A stretch of DNA of 64,000 nt from assembly GCA_029204225.1 (NCBI GenBank), contig CM055098.1:22571367-22635366 (forward strand), in the 5' to 3' direction. The notes beneath the pieces were generated by a model. That model saw only the letters and a program-made list of their open reading frames with translations, did not search any database and was not told the origin of the DNA. Below are positions 42,900-55,692 of the stretch, piece after piece. Within the stretch, counting starts at the first letter, position 1, and each line of letters starts with the position of its first letter. Source of the stretch: Diphasiastrum complanatum (taxonomy: Eukaryota > Streptophyta > Lycopodiopsida > Lycopodiales > Lycopodiaceae). The position numbers and the translations under genes were made by a program.

Positions 42900-45800
42900 T
42901 CATATTTTGTTGCTGTTGGGGGTTCTTAAATCGCTACCCAAGACCTGTTAAGATATTCTTACATGTCATGTTGTTATGGGGACCCCATCCTCTTTCTATT
43001 ATTTCTCTTGCTGGTTGTATTTATCAAAACAGCAAATAAGGTGGTCAGCCATCTTTGCCAAGCAAGCACCAATCATTTGTTACAGTGTTTCCTGTTCTTT
43101 ATAATGTTGTTGTATGCTAAGTAGCCGTGAGTAAGGGATTCCAAGAAATTATTCTCTGAGTCTTTTGCTAAAGTAGAAATGCTAGCCTCCGTATTATTTG
43201 GCGTGCAACAAGAAAATTGTGATAGGTTTCTACATTCCCCCCACCACCCAGTATGAAAGATGCGGCTAGGCTAAGAAAGATTTACATACAAGCCACACAC
43301 ACCTAACAGTTATTTGTTGTGATTCCATACGGCTTAACCATGAATGTAGTACACTTCTTAACAAAAATATGTTGATAAACCATCTGTAGAACAAAAAAAT
43401 TTGTGTGATGACAAAAGGTGTTGTGCACCTAGAGGGAATTAAGGAGATCTTTTGTTCGAGGCTGAGTTATGCTTCCTCTCCTTGCTTGGAGTTGAATTTG
43501 GATGAGTAGCTAATCACAACCGCATCAATTGAATGTGCTCCCCCACAAAGAGAGATGCTCAAGGATTAAGATGCCATCAAGAACACTCTATTGGACTTGA
43601 GTCATGTAGACACTGTCAAGAACATTTTGCCCCAAAACGCCTCGTCATCACTAATAGAAGAACTCTCTAGATTTAATGTCCGGCCTGGCGCATACAGCTG
43701 CGTACAACTAGACTCCTGTAGGGTCTTGTTGCCATGTATCTTCTTTCCATGTCATCTTGCGGTCCCATATTCTTATGTCAATGCAATCATGGCTTCATCC
43801 ATTCTGAATTTTTGTAATCAAACCTTTAACATAGTTTTCTTGAGATAATTTGACCCATTCTTGCTCCCTATTACAAGGCCTAATCCACAACAAAAGTTTT
43901 AAAGCATGATCAATGTCGTCAGTGAAGGTATACATTATGACATTATGAAAATGGTCTAATCATTTACACATATGCACCTCATCTAACAAGTAGGTGACTA
44001 CTCAAATCATGACTCATTGTATAGTAGTATATTTCATGTAGCACTTGATGCTGGAAGATAATCTCAAGGCTTTGTACACAACCAATGTGGATTCCACCTT
44101 TTTGCTTCACTCCTAAGGTTGCATTCAGTAGATCTCAATATTTGGGCCTTACATTTACCGAGGTGATCTGTTGTTGGTTACCATGTATACAAGAGAATTC
44201 TCAACCAAAGACATTACCAAGATCTTTGTTCCAATCAAGGTGGATCCTCACTTTTTTTAGGTCGAGCTTGAAGGCTCACTACAAGGTATTTTTAAAAATA
44301 CCTCATACATATTTTGGAAATGCCTAGGTTTATAGACATAAGAGATGAGCTTAAACAAAGAGTCAAATCTATAGGGGTCAAAAATCTAGTTTTTGGGCAC
44401 CTCACTTGGAGCTATGAAATTGGTGTAGCCTGCATGAGCTACTGTGCCTTTTGGTTTTGGTCACTATGAGAGAAGTTTCCATAAGGAAGCAAATTCTAGC
44501 AACCTTTGGACATTGAGAGTGGAAGAAGATTATATAGCATCTATTTCTAACGTGTTCGCCAATAAACAAGATAGTGCGTCTTACCACCGTTGAGACTTCC
44601 TCACCTCAACCTCTCCCAAGCATTCAAGAAGCTTTCTTGAAACCATTCCTGGATATCAATGACAATACGAAGGTTGAGTTATGAGCATGACATTAACCTC
44701 TTGAATCTAGATGTCTACTCTCAAAGAGACATGTTATTTATGATGATGTCTTGGAAGAAGCCTTTATTTTTGGGGAAAATCACTTAAGGGAGAACCCACC
44801 AAATTTTGCTACTACTCCAAGCAAGTGCTGGTTTGCTCCAAGTAACTATTTAGTTATGAAAGTAGTAGCATTTGTCAAGTCCACATTGGTTGAGGAGGAT
44901 ATTTATAAGGTCCCGAAAGAAGGCTACTCTCACTCCTTGATCAACATAGGGAGCCATTGTAAAGGAATCCACCTTTTGACATATGCAATCTACTCAACTA
45001 GCAAGCCTTGAAAGATGATGCTTTGGCTACAATTATGAATCATGACATTGTGTATAGCCCACATAAGAGACATGAAATGAGTTCTAAAATGGAAAATTTC
45101 TCTATGGATGTTGACAATGGACATGGCAGGACAAAAATAAATGTGACTCTAGAGAACTCAAAAACTTTGCTTTGTAAAGGTTCCACACATATTAGACCTC
45201 AAAATAAGATTGTTTTTTTAGTGTATCTAAAGTTTGTTACTCAAGGAGTCAAGTTAGTTATTAATTTTGTGATTACAACCCTCTAACTCGAACAAGGTAG
45301 TTCTCATGGGCGAGACTTAAAGCCAATAAGACCATTCGAAAGTTTCTATAGAAAATGTGGGCTCACAACAACATGAGCTAGAAAAAGATAGACACATAGA
45401 TGATGCGTACAAATACATCATACAATGTACGTACAAATACATCATACAATGTACCTGATGGGGTAGTGTTATCTAGTGTATTGTAGGAGCAATTTGAGAA
45501 AAAACAAAATCTCTCTACTTAATCATGATTTTACAACAACAAATCATACTAAGAAGACAATAGAGTGGTTCCTTGAGGTTCTCAAAACACTCTGCAACAA
45601 CTAAATAATTTGCTATGCAAGTCATGCTCACTCATAATTTCTTGAACATTTAGCAACATAACTCTCAAATTCTCAACGGTGACCTTTTTCAAATAGCATA
45701 TCTATTCTCATAGTCGTGCAAATAGAGTATAAAGGATTTTCATCAATATTTTTTAATGAATGAGCTTCTCTCTTTCTCTACAAACTTGACATGGTTGAAA

Positions 45801-46340
45801 TGCATATGATGGTGATGGTGATGGTCTTGACGATGATAATGAGGATGATTGAGCCATTGAGATTGAGCTTTATTTTCAGCTTCTTCGAATACTAGATACA
45901 TGAGAATAACAAATTTGACATATTTGAGGCTTAGCGTGGAACATGTCTATTTTGAAAGATGCAACAACTAATACTTAGAGCAAAAGTATAATGTGAAGCT
46001 GCATTTCAGGTAGTTAAGGTTTGTAAAAACTTTTTCAAGGAGCTACAAAATGACCTATCGTCTATCTATACCATTTGTGATTGATTTAATATTTTCAAGA
46101 ACATTGTCATTAGAAACCACTTTAGTCTTGTAATTAACATCATAAAAAAATGTAAATAGATTAACGATATACTTCTATAAAATTTGTTAGAGCTCTTCTT
46201 TCCTTTACTATATTACCATTTGGACAACTCCACCAGTGGCTCTTTTTTCTTTTACCATTTGGACAACTCAACCAGTGTTGCATGCTGTCCAAAACTCCAT
46301 GTAGCCGAAAAAGAAAAAATGTAGCTTTTTGTCCAGGCTT
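42900..46340. other. intergenic, no recognisable gene
   Basis: Short open frames at 43591-43848, 44085-44327, 44751-45011 and 45008-45286 have no domain I recognise and are probably decayed repeat DNA. A 24-bp unit (gtacaaatacatcatacaat plus gtac) is tandemly duplicated at about 45408-45454. No RNA gene seen. Confidence 0.45.
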
Positions 46341-47227
46341 AATGCCGCCAAAAAAAAAAAAAAAAAAAAACTTTAGCTTGCAGTAGTCGAAATCTCAGCC
46401 CCAATCATGTCCGATGTAGAAGAGATGTAGAATACGAAGTGCGGTAGCATCAAGTCGAAGAGTGAAGACAAGCATGTTCCATCCAAAGTAGGTAACCAAT
46501 AAACCAGCTAGAAGTCAAAATATAAATTTGCAGTCCATCAAAGGTTCCCACATGATTCCATAAGTCTTCTTACCACAAGAAACATAAAGAAGAGTATGAT
46601 ACTCTTTTACCATCACATCCTCCCGAATCTTAATAGGTAAGGCAACACCGTCATCATAAAAAGTAAGCCTCAAAACAGAAAAATCAGCATAAGGTACTAA
46701 TTTTGGTGAGGCATGTGTGTTTCCTCCAAGGTTAAAAGATGCTTTGTTATCCCGCAAAGACTCGGACAACCAACAAGAGGCTGATTAGGTTGTCCAACAG
46801 CCACAAAATAACCAGCACTTTGCTATCCAAAGTGTTCCAAATGGACCTTGTTGTCCAAAAACCTTCCGCAGGCCATTCCCGATGCATAATAGGATGCTCA
46901 TGATGTAACATAGGCTGAAAGTGATCAATAAACCATGGTGAATCTGCTATCAACCATCTTCAAGAAAAAAACCAACAGCTTGCCACTTTGAACACCCAAA
47001 AAATCCAGCAATACGCCACTTTGAACCAATGTACTGATTGCCATGATTTTCTCCCCTCCTCCATTAGTACAAAATGGCTTCAAAGAATGCTTGATTTCAA
47101 CCTTTTCCAAAACATTAACTTGAGAAGCTTGCTCATAAAGTTCTTCACTAATGCATCCATCATTTGCGACAAATGGCTCAAGAGAAGAAGAATGCTCCAC
47201 CATACCAACATTCCAATGCAAACTTGT
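46341..47227. other. unassigned region with poly-A run and antisense frames
   Basis: A 22-bp poly-A run at about 46350-46371. On the minus strand the frames 46515-46769 (84 aa, with LVPYADFSVLRLTFYDD) and 46747-46953 (68 aa) overlap slightly and could be pieces of one decayed gene. I do not recognise it. Confidence 0.35.
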
Positions 47228-48752
47228 ACTGCTCCATTTCCTGCACATGTGATGAATGAATGAGAAAGAGAAAACTATGGCACATAAATCCAAAGAGAAC
47301 TCGTGCACAGAGAAAAGAAGCCCAATAACTACTATAAAAGATAGGAAAATGAGCATTGGACACGTGGAATAGTCTCTCCAGATTCCAATAAGACATTGCC
47401 ATGTGTAACAGGGCATTTGCAGACCTAGAGTGTTGCCATGTAGATCCGTCAGTTAGAAAACATGATTACTAGTGGTGATTCGTCTGCAGATAGCCGCTAG
47501 TTCTGGAAAACAGCCACTATAAAAGTCTGCCTAGTTTACATGAATAGATAGGAGTGTTGGAGTAACTGCAAACATTTGAGATTGTTTAAGGGCACTTTAG
47601 ATGTCTAAAACTGTTTGAAAATAGCCTTTGAAGTACGCTGGCAGATCTGAGGCTCATCGGAGGAGGGCGCTGCCCTGCTTGAAGTGCGTTGGTGGCTGCC
47701 AACTGGAAATGCGTTGTAGATGGAGATGTGAAGCAAGAAAACCAGAAGAACAATCATTTGAGAGCCAAAAACAACCACTGCAAACTGCCTCAGCCGCTAT
47801 GGAAGGAGAAAAAGAAACGGCCGCTGCCAGATCACCACCAAATCTAAATGCGCCCTAATTGTTATTTGACACCTGTATGTAGGGAATGCGCTACTGGCTG
47901 GAGATCAGAGATAGTGTTTCATGCATTCTTGGTGTGGTTGATTTAGTTCCAACTGAATGTACAATGGCATACACTTAGAATCTGATCCGAATCAGCCCTA
48001 ACTGATTAGAAGATGGGCGTTGAAGAGAAATCGTTGCTGCTAGAAATCTGCCTTAGTTCTGTGTAGAAAATGGTAGGCTGGAAGTAGAAACCGCCCGTAG
48101 CAATGCATTGACTATAAGAGGATTCACATGCACTCAAGTGGCTGCCTATCTACCTTCGAACACGAAGTGGAAGGTGTCGATTCGAAAGTCTGCCTTCGAA
48201 GAAAGAGAACATTTTGAGTGCTCCACATTTGTATAGCGCGAGAGAGACCCGAACCAAAAACATTTGAATAGCGAGCCTTCGATAGGTCTTTGAAAAAATA
48301 GAATGGCCCAAATCTGATCTGAAGAGAGAAAGTGAGAAGCGTAGTCAGGTTCGTTCCTCTTCAATAAGTGGATGTTCTACCTTCGGGAAGTGGGCCTTCG
48401 AATAAGCATGGCAGCAGGCCTCAGAGCCTCCAATTATAGGAACTTCGAGTTGCTAGCATACAGCAGTGTTCGAAAACCTTTTTGAGGTTTCCCTCCAAAA
48501 ATCGATATGTGAAAAAGTTCTTCGGTCTCTATTGCATGACAAGCTCTTACTTGCCGATTTTTTTTTATAAAACTCAAGATTTATGACATAAGAAATCCTG
48601 TACAATTTTTGCCATCCCGATTTTTGGAAAAAGATGCCGGTTCCATTCTTGAACTATGCCGGCTTTCCTGAACACTGGCATACAGCGAGTTTGAATGGGT
48701 CCGCAGGCTCCGAATGCGTGAAATTCGATAGCAAAGAATTCGAGCCTTCGAC
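47228..48752 (+). repeat. left arm of a large inverted repeat
   Basis: Reverse complement of 49818-51122 with scattered differences. For example, the same 76-codon frame on opposite strands (47628-47858 here, 50492-50722 there) agrees at 64 of 76 residues. The outer end is at ctgctccatttcctgcacatg; beyond it the two flanks are unrelated. The arm is longer than its partner because a 214-bp MITE is inserted at 48464. No conserved domain recognised; many ccttcgaa motifs. Confidence 0.85.
48456..48685. mobile_element. 214-bp hAT-type MITE with 8-bp target-site duplication
   Basis: Element 48464-48677 begins CAGTGTTCGAAAACC and ends CCTGAACACTG; the termini CAGTGTTC/GAACACTG are perfect inverted repeats. 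GCATACAG occurs directly on both sides (48456-48463 and 48678-48685). An 8-bp duplication with a CAG start is diagnostic of the hAT superfamily. The other arm of the inverted repeat (around 49905) has the empty site, with a single related gcataca. It has no coding capacity. Confidence 0.9.
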
Positions 48753-49817
48753 ATTCGATTAGAATGGCTCGTTGATAGATTGGCTTTGAACTAATAGGTG
48801 CCCTTCATAGATCTCGAATAGTAGCCAAAGGGATCGTTCAAGGACATATTTGATAATGGCCTTTCAACTTGGCTTTGAAACTTTAAAAGTGATAGGAGTA
48901 TTTAGACACTTCCATAGATAATCCCATAGCAGCTACCTTAGATACTTGTTGGTGTAGATTCTGCCTTTAACATAGATGTACAATGGTGCTTGCCTTATAG
49001 GCAAGTGGCCTTCAAATTTTGAAGAGAGAGGATTTGAAGAGTGCCTTCGAATAGAATGGCAGCTTAAATAGTTGATCGTCAATAGCTTAAAATCTGCTTC
49101 ATATCTTAATTCCAAGGCGAAACTCAAAAGTTAAACACATGACCGCCATGATGTCAATTAGGAAATACATGGTACTATTGTGCCAATAGAGAAGTGCGTT
49201 CAAGCCATAGGCATATGCACGAGCAAAGTTCTTAAAAATTGACCAGTTTGTAGGATTAGTAACTCAATACTAGGATAAATTGCCAAATTCGTCACGGTTC
49301 TACCATTTTCAGATTCTAGAAACTCAAACATCGCTTAGAAGTACATATGTGATGTAGTTCGAACACATTAAAAGCTCGAAATAAATCATTAAAATGCTAA
49401 AAAAATTGTGTAAATTGTTATAGCAAGGCACCACATGTCTCCCTCCTCAATTGTGCAGTGATCTCGCAAGCACTAAGGATAAGCATTAACAAAATTTTGA
49501 ACTAATTCTGACTTGCTATAGTGTGCAACTTATGAAGCATAAAGTCAATTCATAACAGCTTTGAATGTTGCTGTCAAATGGTATACTTCCAAAAATGTTG
49601 AAAAAGATTGATTAAAAAATGGTCTGCAGATTTGTGTTGAAATCTTCAACCTGTATATAACTAAACCAAACACATTTTACTAACAGTATGAAAAGCTACA
49701 AAACTCTACAAGAAATGGAAACAAAAAAAATGAAAAAAAAAAATTCTGCTCTTTATGGTGGCTTATGATATTGATAGAATAATAAATAAATCAGATCTGC
49801 ATCCGTCTTTCTTGAAT
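48753..49817. other. spacer of the large inverted repeat
   Basis: About 1.07 kb between the arms, AT-rich, without a recognised gene. It contains 48909-49435, which is also present in direct orientation at 56934-57459. Confidence 0.6.
48909..49435 (+). repeat. ~525-bp direct repeat, copy 1
   Basis: From cttccatagataatcccata to agcaaggcaccaca, matching 56934-57459 with few substitutions and small indels. It lies within the loop of the inverted repeat. Confidence 0.85.
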
Positions 49818-51122
49818 CTTCGTCGAAGGCTCGAACTTCTTGCTATCGAATTTCATGCATTCGGAGCCAGTGAACCCATTGGAACTCGTTGTATGCTAAC
49901 AACTCGAAGTTCCTATAATTGGAGGTTCTAAGGCCTGCTGCCACGCTTATTCGAAGGCCACTTTTCGAAGGTAGAACATCCACTTATTGAATAGGAACGA
50001 ACCTGACTACGCTTCTCACTTTCTCTCTTCAGATCAGATTTGGGCCATTCTATTTTTTCAAAGACCAACTATCGAAGGATCGTTATTCAAATGTTTTTGG
50101 TTCGGGTCTCTCTTGCGCTATACGAATGTGGAGCACTCAAACTGTTCTCTTTCTTTTGAAGGAAAACTTTCGAATCAACACATTCCACTTTGTGTTCGAA
50201 GATAGGCAGGCAGCCACTTGAGCGCATGTGAATCCTCTTATAGTCAATGCATTGCTACGGGCGGTTTCTACTTCCAACCCACCATTTTCCACACAGAACT
50301 AAGGCAGATTTCTAGTAGCAACGGTTTCTCTTCAGCGCCCATCTTCTAATTAGTTAGGGCTGATTCGGATCAAAGTCTCATGTCATTGTACATTCAGTTG
50401 AAACTAAATCGACCACACGAAGAATGCATGAAACACTATCTCTGATCTCCAGCCAGCAGCAAATTCCCTCCATACAGGTGTCAAATAACAATTAGGGCGC
50501 ATTTAGGTTTGGTGGTGATCTGATAGCGGTCGTTTCTCCTTCTCCTTCCATAGCGGCTGAGGCGATTTGCAGTGGTTTCTTTTTGCTCTCCAATGATTGT
50601 TCTTCTAGTTTTCTTGATTCACATTTCCATCTACAACGCATTTCCAGTTGGCAGCCACCAACGCACTTCAAGCAGGGCAGCGCCCTCCTCCGATGCACTT
50701 CAGATATGCCAGCATACTTCAAAGGCTATTTTCAAATAGTTTCAGGCATCTAAAGTGCCCTTAAACAATCTCAAATGTTTGCAGTTACTCCAACACTCCT
50801 ATCTATTCATGTAAACCAGACAGACTTCTATAGTGGCTGTTTTCTAGAACTAGCGGCTATCTGCAGACGAATCACCACTAGTAATCATGTTTTCTAATTG
50901 ACAGATCTACATGGCAATACTCTATTGGTCTGCAAATGCCCTGTTACACATGGCAATGCCTTATTGGAAAATGGAGAGACTATTCCACATGTCCAATGCT
51001 CATTTTCCTATCTTTCATAGCAATTATTGGGCTTCTTTCCTCTGTGCATGAGTTCTCTTTGGATTTATGTGCCAGAGTCTTCTCTTTCTCATTCATTCAT
51101 CACATGTGCAGGAATGGAGCAG
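49818..51122 (-). repeat. right arm of the large inverted repeat
   Basis: Inverted copy of 47228-48752 without the MITE. The inner end is near tcttcgtcgaaggctcgaac and the outer end near cacatgtgcaggaatggagc. The arms and the 1.07-kb spacer together span 3.9 kb. A transcript through both arms would fold into a long hairpin. Confidence 0.85.
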
Positions 51123-52470
51123 AGACACTAGTCTCTAAGTTCAAACACACTGTGTATTCTTACGTAATCCCATTTCTCGGTAGCAGAAGCACAGAAGAAT
51201 CATTTTCTTTGTGGCAGACTTGAACTAATGTAGTAGATCGCCAGCCTATTGAGTTTATGTTTTTCACACTGCTCTTTAAGAATTCAAATCAGAGTATGAC
51301 AAGCTTTGTAAATCCGATTTCTTTTTGTGAATGAATCACAACATCCATGCTTTGTTTCTATTCTGAATGATCTTGTGGATGTCATTGTGATTTTGTTGAA
51401 TAATGGATTCTATACTCTGTAGATTCTTAACTGTTGGATTTATTTCCTCTAGTCATCTAAATCCCATTTTTAATCTGCCTCCATTCATGCTGCATATTTA
51501 CTCGCGTTGTCGCGCAGTTTACATATTCACATGTAAATTCTCACAGGCGATGAAGAGACGAAAAGCAAAGGCTGGCATCACACCCTCTTCAAGCTCATGC
51601 AGTTGTGCCAACAAACTGGACGACGACTGCAGCTACCCACGATCTCCTACAGACAGCACATCCACCCTGTACTTTCTTCATCTGCACACCTATAACATTA
51701 TGTATATATTGAATACCATTTGCGTATTCATTAACTGAAAAAAATGAAGATCAAACGATCAAGAAGTTAGTAAGTGAGAGAGAACGAAGAAGAGAAGCTT
51801 ATCAGAGATAGACAAAAGTAGAAGCTCTGTGCATTGATTCTTTAGTTTGTCAGCAATAAGGTTTCATTCCTTTTTACAGTTTGAATAAGCTTTGTAAGAC
51901 ACGCGGTTTCGTCCACTACTGTCTTGTGCTGTATCGCATTATTGGCATGTATATTTGATATACTTAATCTGATACAGTTCTTTGTTCTACGTTCAGATTT
52001 GTGTTAATATTGCTATGCTTGTTATTCATTCTGTCTGATCTTTCTAGTTGCTCTTTCTGGTAACAGACGACTAACATTTAGTCTTGTCTTTCGTGATTGT
52101 TCCGCGACTAATTATCAGTCGAGCACTGTCTAGCTCTTCGCGAATCATTCGCGACACATAATTTGTCTAGCTATTTCCGACAAAGTATTCTTCTGATGCT
52201 TCGTTCATTAATGTTTGGCTATGTAATTAAGAACGACCGTGATTTCCATCACTAACATTCTGTTCGTTCTGATAGGCGTAGTCATGCTTTCGGAGAGAGT
52301 CGCATAGCTCGTTCCGCTGCGCACGAACAATTTTTGTTAGAGTTCGTTTCTCGTTCGTGTTTCGTGTTTCGTGTCTCGTTCGTGTTCGTCTCACCCCTTT
52401 GAGCTAAAAAAAAAAAAAAATTTGTATACGACACCTTTCTCAACTCTCGCTACTCTCCCTCTCTCTCCAA
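51123..52470. other. region upstream of the second Copia element, probably including its 5' LTR
   Basis: The sequence ends ctctctccaaca directly before a tRNA-Met-type primer-binding site, so the last several hundred bases should be the 5' LTR. Motifs such as aagctttgtaag and cgttcgtgtttcgtgtttcg repeats fit. Its start was not determined and no matching 3' LTR was found. A 111-codon frame at 51403-51738 is unrecognised. Confidence 0.4.
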
Positions 52471-52627
52471 CATGGTATCAAAACTATTTTCATAGCTTGA
52501 TAAGCTTCCACAGTACAAGACTCTACTAGCCAATAGAGTAATTGTTTTCTTGTTCTGTATTTTAGCATCAGATTTTCATACTTAAGTCACTAATAGTTTC
52601 TCCTATCACTTAGACTAATTCCTCCAC

Positions 52628-53554
52628 ATGGACTCCCAAGGGAAAGCCAGTCCTATCATGGACAAGCTTGATGGAGCCAATCACCATCTGTGGAAATTTA
52701 AGATGAAAATTGTACTAATGGCTAAAGAATTGTATGACGTTGTTACAGGTGCAGAAGGGAAACCTGATGCAAACGACGTAGCAATCGCCAGATGGAAGCT
52801 GAAGGATGGAAAGGCTTTCGCATTAATCATCCTCAACATCACGGATACCCAGATCGACCATGTATCCGAGGCTCAGACATCGAAAGAAGTCTGAGACATC
52901 TTAAGCAAGCTATATGAAGTGCGAGATATAGCTTCCAAGTTATATCTCAAGAAGAAATTCTACTCCCTCAAGATGACGAATGGTGATTCTCTACAGAATC
53001 ATATTAATCAATTCAAGAACCTGCTAAGACAAATGGCCGCTGTCGGATCTGTCATTGACTATCAAGACGTAGTGATGCAACTGTTTACAAGCTTGCCAAG
53101 TTCTTACGATAGCTGGGTGATGATCATCACGACTCATCCAGAATTGACTCTTTTGAGAGTCATTACTATGTTGTTGCAAGAAGACACGCGGAAGAACGAA
53201 GCCTCAAGTTTCTCAGCTGATTCTCACACCTTGTACACTAACAAGAGCACAACAAAGCAGAAGAAGAAGGAAGGCCCGAAGCAATCAAAGCCAGACCAGA
53301 AACCAGCTCAACATAAGGAACAGTCGAATCCGCAGACAAAGAAGAAGTTGTTCTGCAAATACTACAAACGAAACAACCACGAAATACAAGACTGCCGAAT
53401 ACTTCACGCAAAGAACAATAGCAAGGGGCAGTCGAATCAAGTGGCGAATGCAGTTGTAGAAGCTCCACAACCTATTCAAGAAGCGGATCATGATGCCTTC
53501 ATGACCAGCCATCAAGGAGCATCTGGCGACAGTTCCTGGTTCCTGGATTCCTGA
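52628..53554 (+). pseudogene. Copia gag (second element)
   Basis: From MDSQGKASPIMDKLDGANHH onward it has the gag motif LDGANHHLWKFKM. An in-frame TGA at 52892-52894 stands where W is normal (E-V-stop-D-I), after which the frame continues with YLKKKFYSLKMTNGDSLQNH and SLPSSYDSWV. The zinc knuckle is CKYYKRNNHEIQDC. The frame ends in the protease motif WFLDS at a TGA at 53552-53554, where Copia has S/G-A-T-x-H-M. Confidence 0.85.
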
Positions 53555-53566
53555 GCCACTCAGCAT

Positions 53567-54698
53567 ATGACTAGCCTCATTGCCTGTTTCGAGTCCTATA
53601 CATTTTACAGTACCCAGAAATATGTCCACGTTGGTGACAATAGCACACAGGCTATTAAAGGTGAAGGCACTATAAGATTAAACTTTGCCAATGATCAGTC
53701 TGAGCTACTCTCTAAAGTCCTTTATGTACCAAATTTATCTACAAATCTGCTCTCTATAAGCAGAATCACAGATCTAGGACACAGAGTAGAATTCGAATGT
53801 GATCAGTGTAAAATAGTTGATAGGACAGGCAAAATCCTAGCACTCAAAAAGAGGCATGGATACTTGTACAAATTGAGTCATTGCTTTTCTGCCTCTAGTC
53901 AGACTCTCATTACTTCAATTCATTCAAATAAAAGTTTACTTTGGCATTATAGACTTGGTCATTTAAATCATGTTGTTGTATAATGAATGTCTAGACAATC
54001 TATTGTTCTTGATCTCGACTATCCTCGCGAAAGAGTCGAATTACCTGTTTGTCAAGACTGTCTAGTTGGTAAACAGACTAAACATTTTAAATCAAGCCAT
54101 CAGCACATTGCTAGATGTTGTACATTCAGATATTTGTGGCCCGATGAAAAATCCTTCACTGAAGGATGCCAAGTATTTTATAACCTTTATTGATAAATTT
54201 TTCAGAAGGACCATGGTGTATTTTATAAAGAAGAAATTAAAAGCCTTCAACTGCTTCAGAATCTTCAAGGAGTATGCAGAGAAGGAGACTGGAAGGACGA
54301 TCAAGGCCCTCAAGTCAGACAACAGTGGAGAGTACATCTCTATCGAGTTTAAGAAGTACTGCCAAAGCCAAGACATTGAACAGCAATTCATCACTCCTTA
54401 CAGTCCTCAGTCTAATGGCTTAGTCGAGAGGAAGAATCGTACTCTGGTTGAATCTGCCAAATGTATGCTATCGCATGCATCGTTACCTAAGAGATTCTGG
54501 GCTGAAGCTGTCTGCACTGCAAGCTACGTCCAGAACAGATGTTCGACCAAGGCCCTCTTAGACAAGACACCCCACGAGGTGTGGATAGGCTCTACTTTGA
54601 AGAACCTAAAAGTGTTTGGGTGCATTGCCTACGCGCAGATCCCAAAAGACACGAGGAAGAAATTGGACTTCCAAGGTCTCAAGACCATCTTGATATGA
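53567..54698 (+). pseudogene. Copia protease end and integrase (second element)
   Basis: 53567-53983 reads LYVPNLSTNLLSISRITDLG and SLLWHYRLGHLNH, the GAG-pre-integrase HxxxGH region. A frame change follows (CQDCLVGKQTK zinc-binding part). The 54066-54698 frame has DVVHSDICGPM, IDKFFRRTMVYF, KALKSDNSGEYIS and ITPYSPQSNGLVERKNRTLV, carrying the DDE residues D (HSDICG), D (KSDNSG) and E (VERKNR). It ends KVFGCIAYAQIPKDTRKKLD. Confidence 0.85.
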
Positions 54699-54989
54699 TA
54701 TACTTCATCTGATAATACTTATAAGCTGTATGATTCTGATACCCAGCAAATCTTGTATAGCCGGGATACAGTCTTCATCGAGGATCAGTTCATCGACCTC
54801 AAAGGCAAGGATGTTGCTCAAGAAGAACCCTCGTCCACTGCCATTGACACGACAGTCCGAGCTTCTGGCTCAGGCGTGTCTATTGTCGACCCACTTTGAG
54901 ACAGCGAATCAGATAAAGATGTTGCTGTTACCCAGCAACAAATCCCAGGAGCGGTTCTTCAGTCAAATCCTCTCAGAAGGTCAAGCCGA

Positions 54990-55692
54990 GTGCGCACACA
55001 ACCCACAAGGTATATTCCTAGATTTGCCTGTCTCTTGATACAAAAACTGACGACAGTCGAAGAGGCACTTAGCCAACTAGACTCTGATCTCTGGAGAGAA
55101 GCTATGGACAAAGAGTATTTCTCTCTGATCAAAAACCAAACATGGTCATTAGTCGAAGCTCCTATTGGCTGCAATATCATTGATTGCAAATGGATCTTCA
55201 AGATCAAATACAATGCCAACGGATCAATTGATTGAAGGAAGGCAAGACTGGTAGCATGAGGATTCACCCAGATCCTAAATGTCGACTATAGTGAGACTTT
55301 TAGTCCAGTCATCAAACATTCGTCGATCCGAATGCTCCTTTCTTATGTTGTAACTGTTGACCTCAAAGTGCATCAACTCGATGTACAAATAGCCTACCTG
55401 AATGGAGTAATACAAGAAGATATCTACATGATCCAGTCCGAAGGATACATTCTAGAAGGTATGAAATCATGTCTGTAAACTCCACAAAGCACTGTACGGC
55501 TTGAAACAGTCTTCCAGAGCTTGTCTTCAGAGGATCAACACATTCCTCATTGAACAAGGATTCAAACCAAGCATTGTTGATTGCAACGTCTATTCCAAGT
55601 CCGTACAGCAATCCTTCATTATCATCACCTTGTACGTGGATAATACGTTGCTCTTTAGCAACAATACCAATATGATCAAAGATTTGAAGTAG
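54990..55692 (+). pseudogene. Copia reverse transcriptase (second element)
   Basis: WREAMDKEYFSLIKNQTWSL and CKWIFKIKYNANGSID begin the RT. TGA codons interrupt KARLVA-GFTQ, and VHQLDVQIAYLNG follows, where family members have D-V-x-x-A-(F)-L. At 55630-55665 LYVDNTLLFSNN occupies the YVDD site, with the second catalytic Asp replaced by Asn. Together with the stops, this shows an inactive enzyme. Confidence 0.85.
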
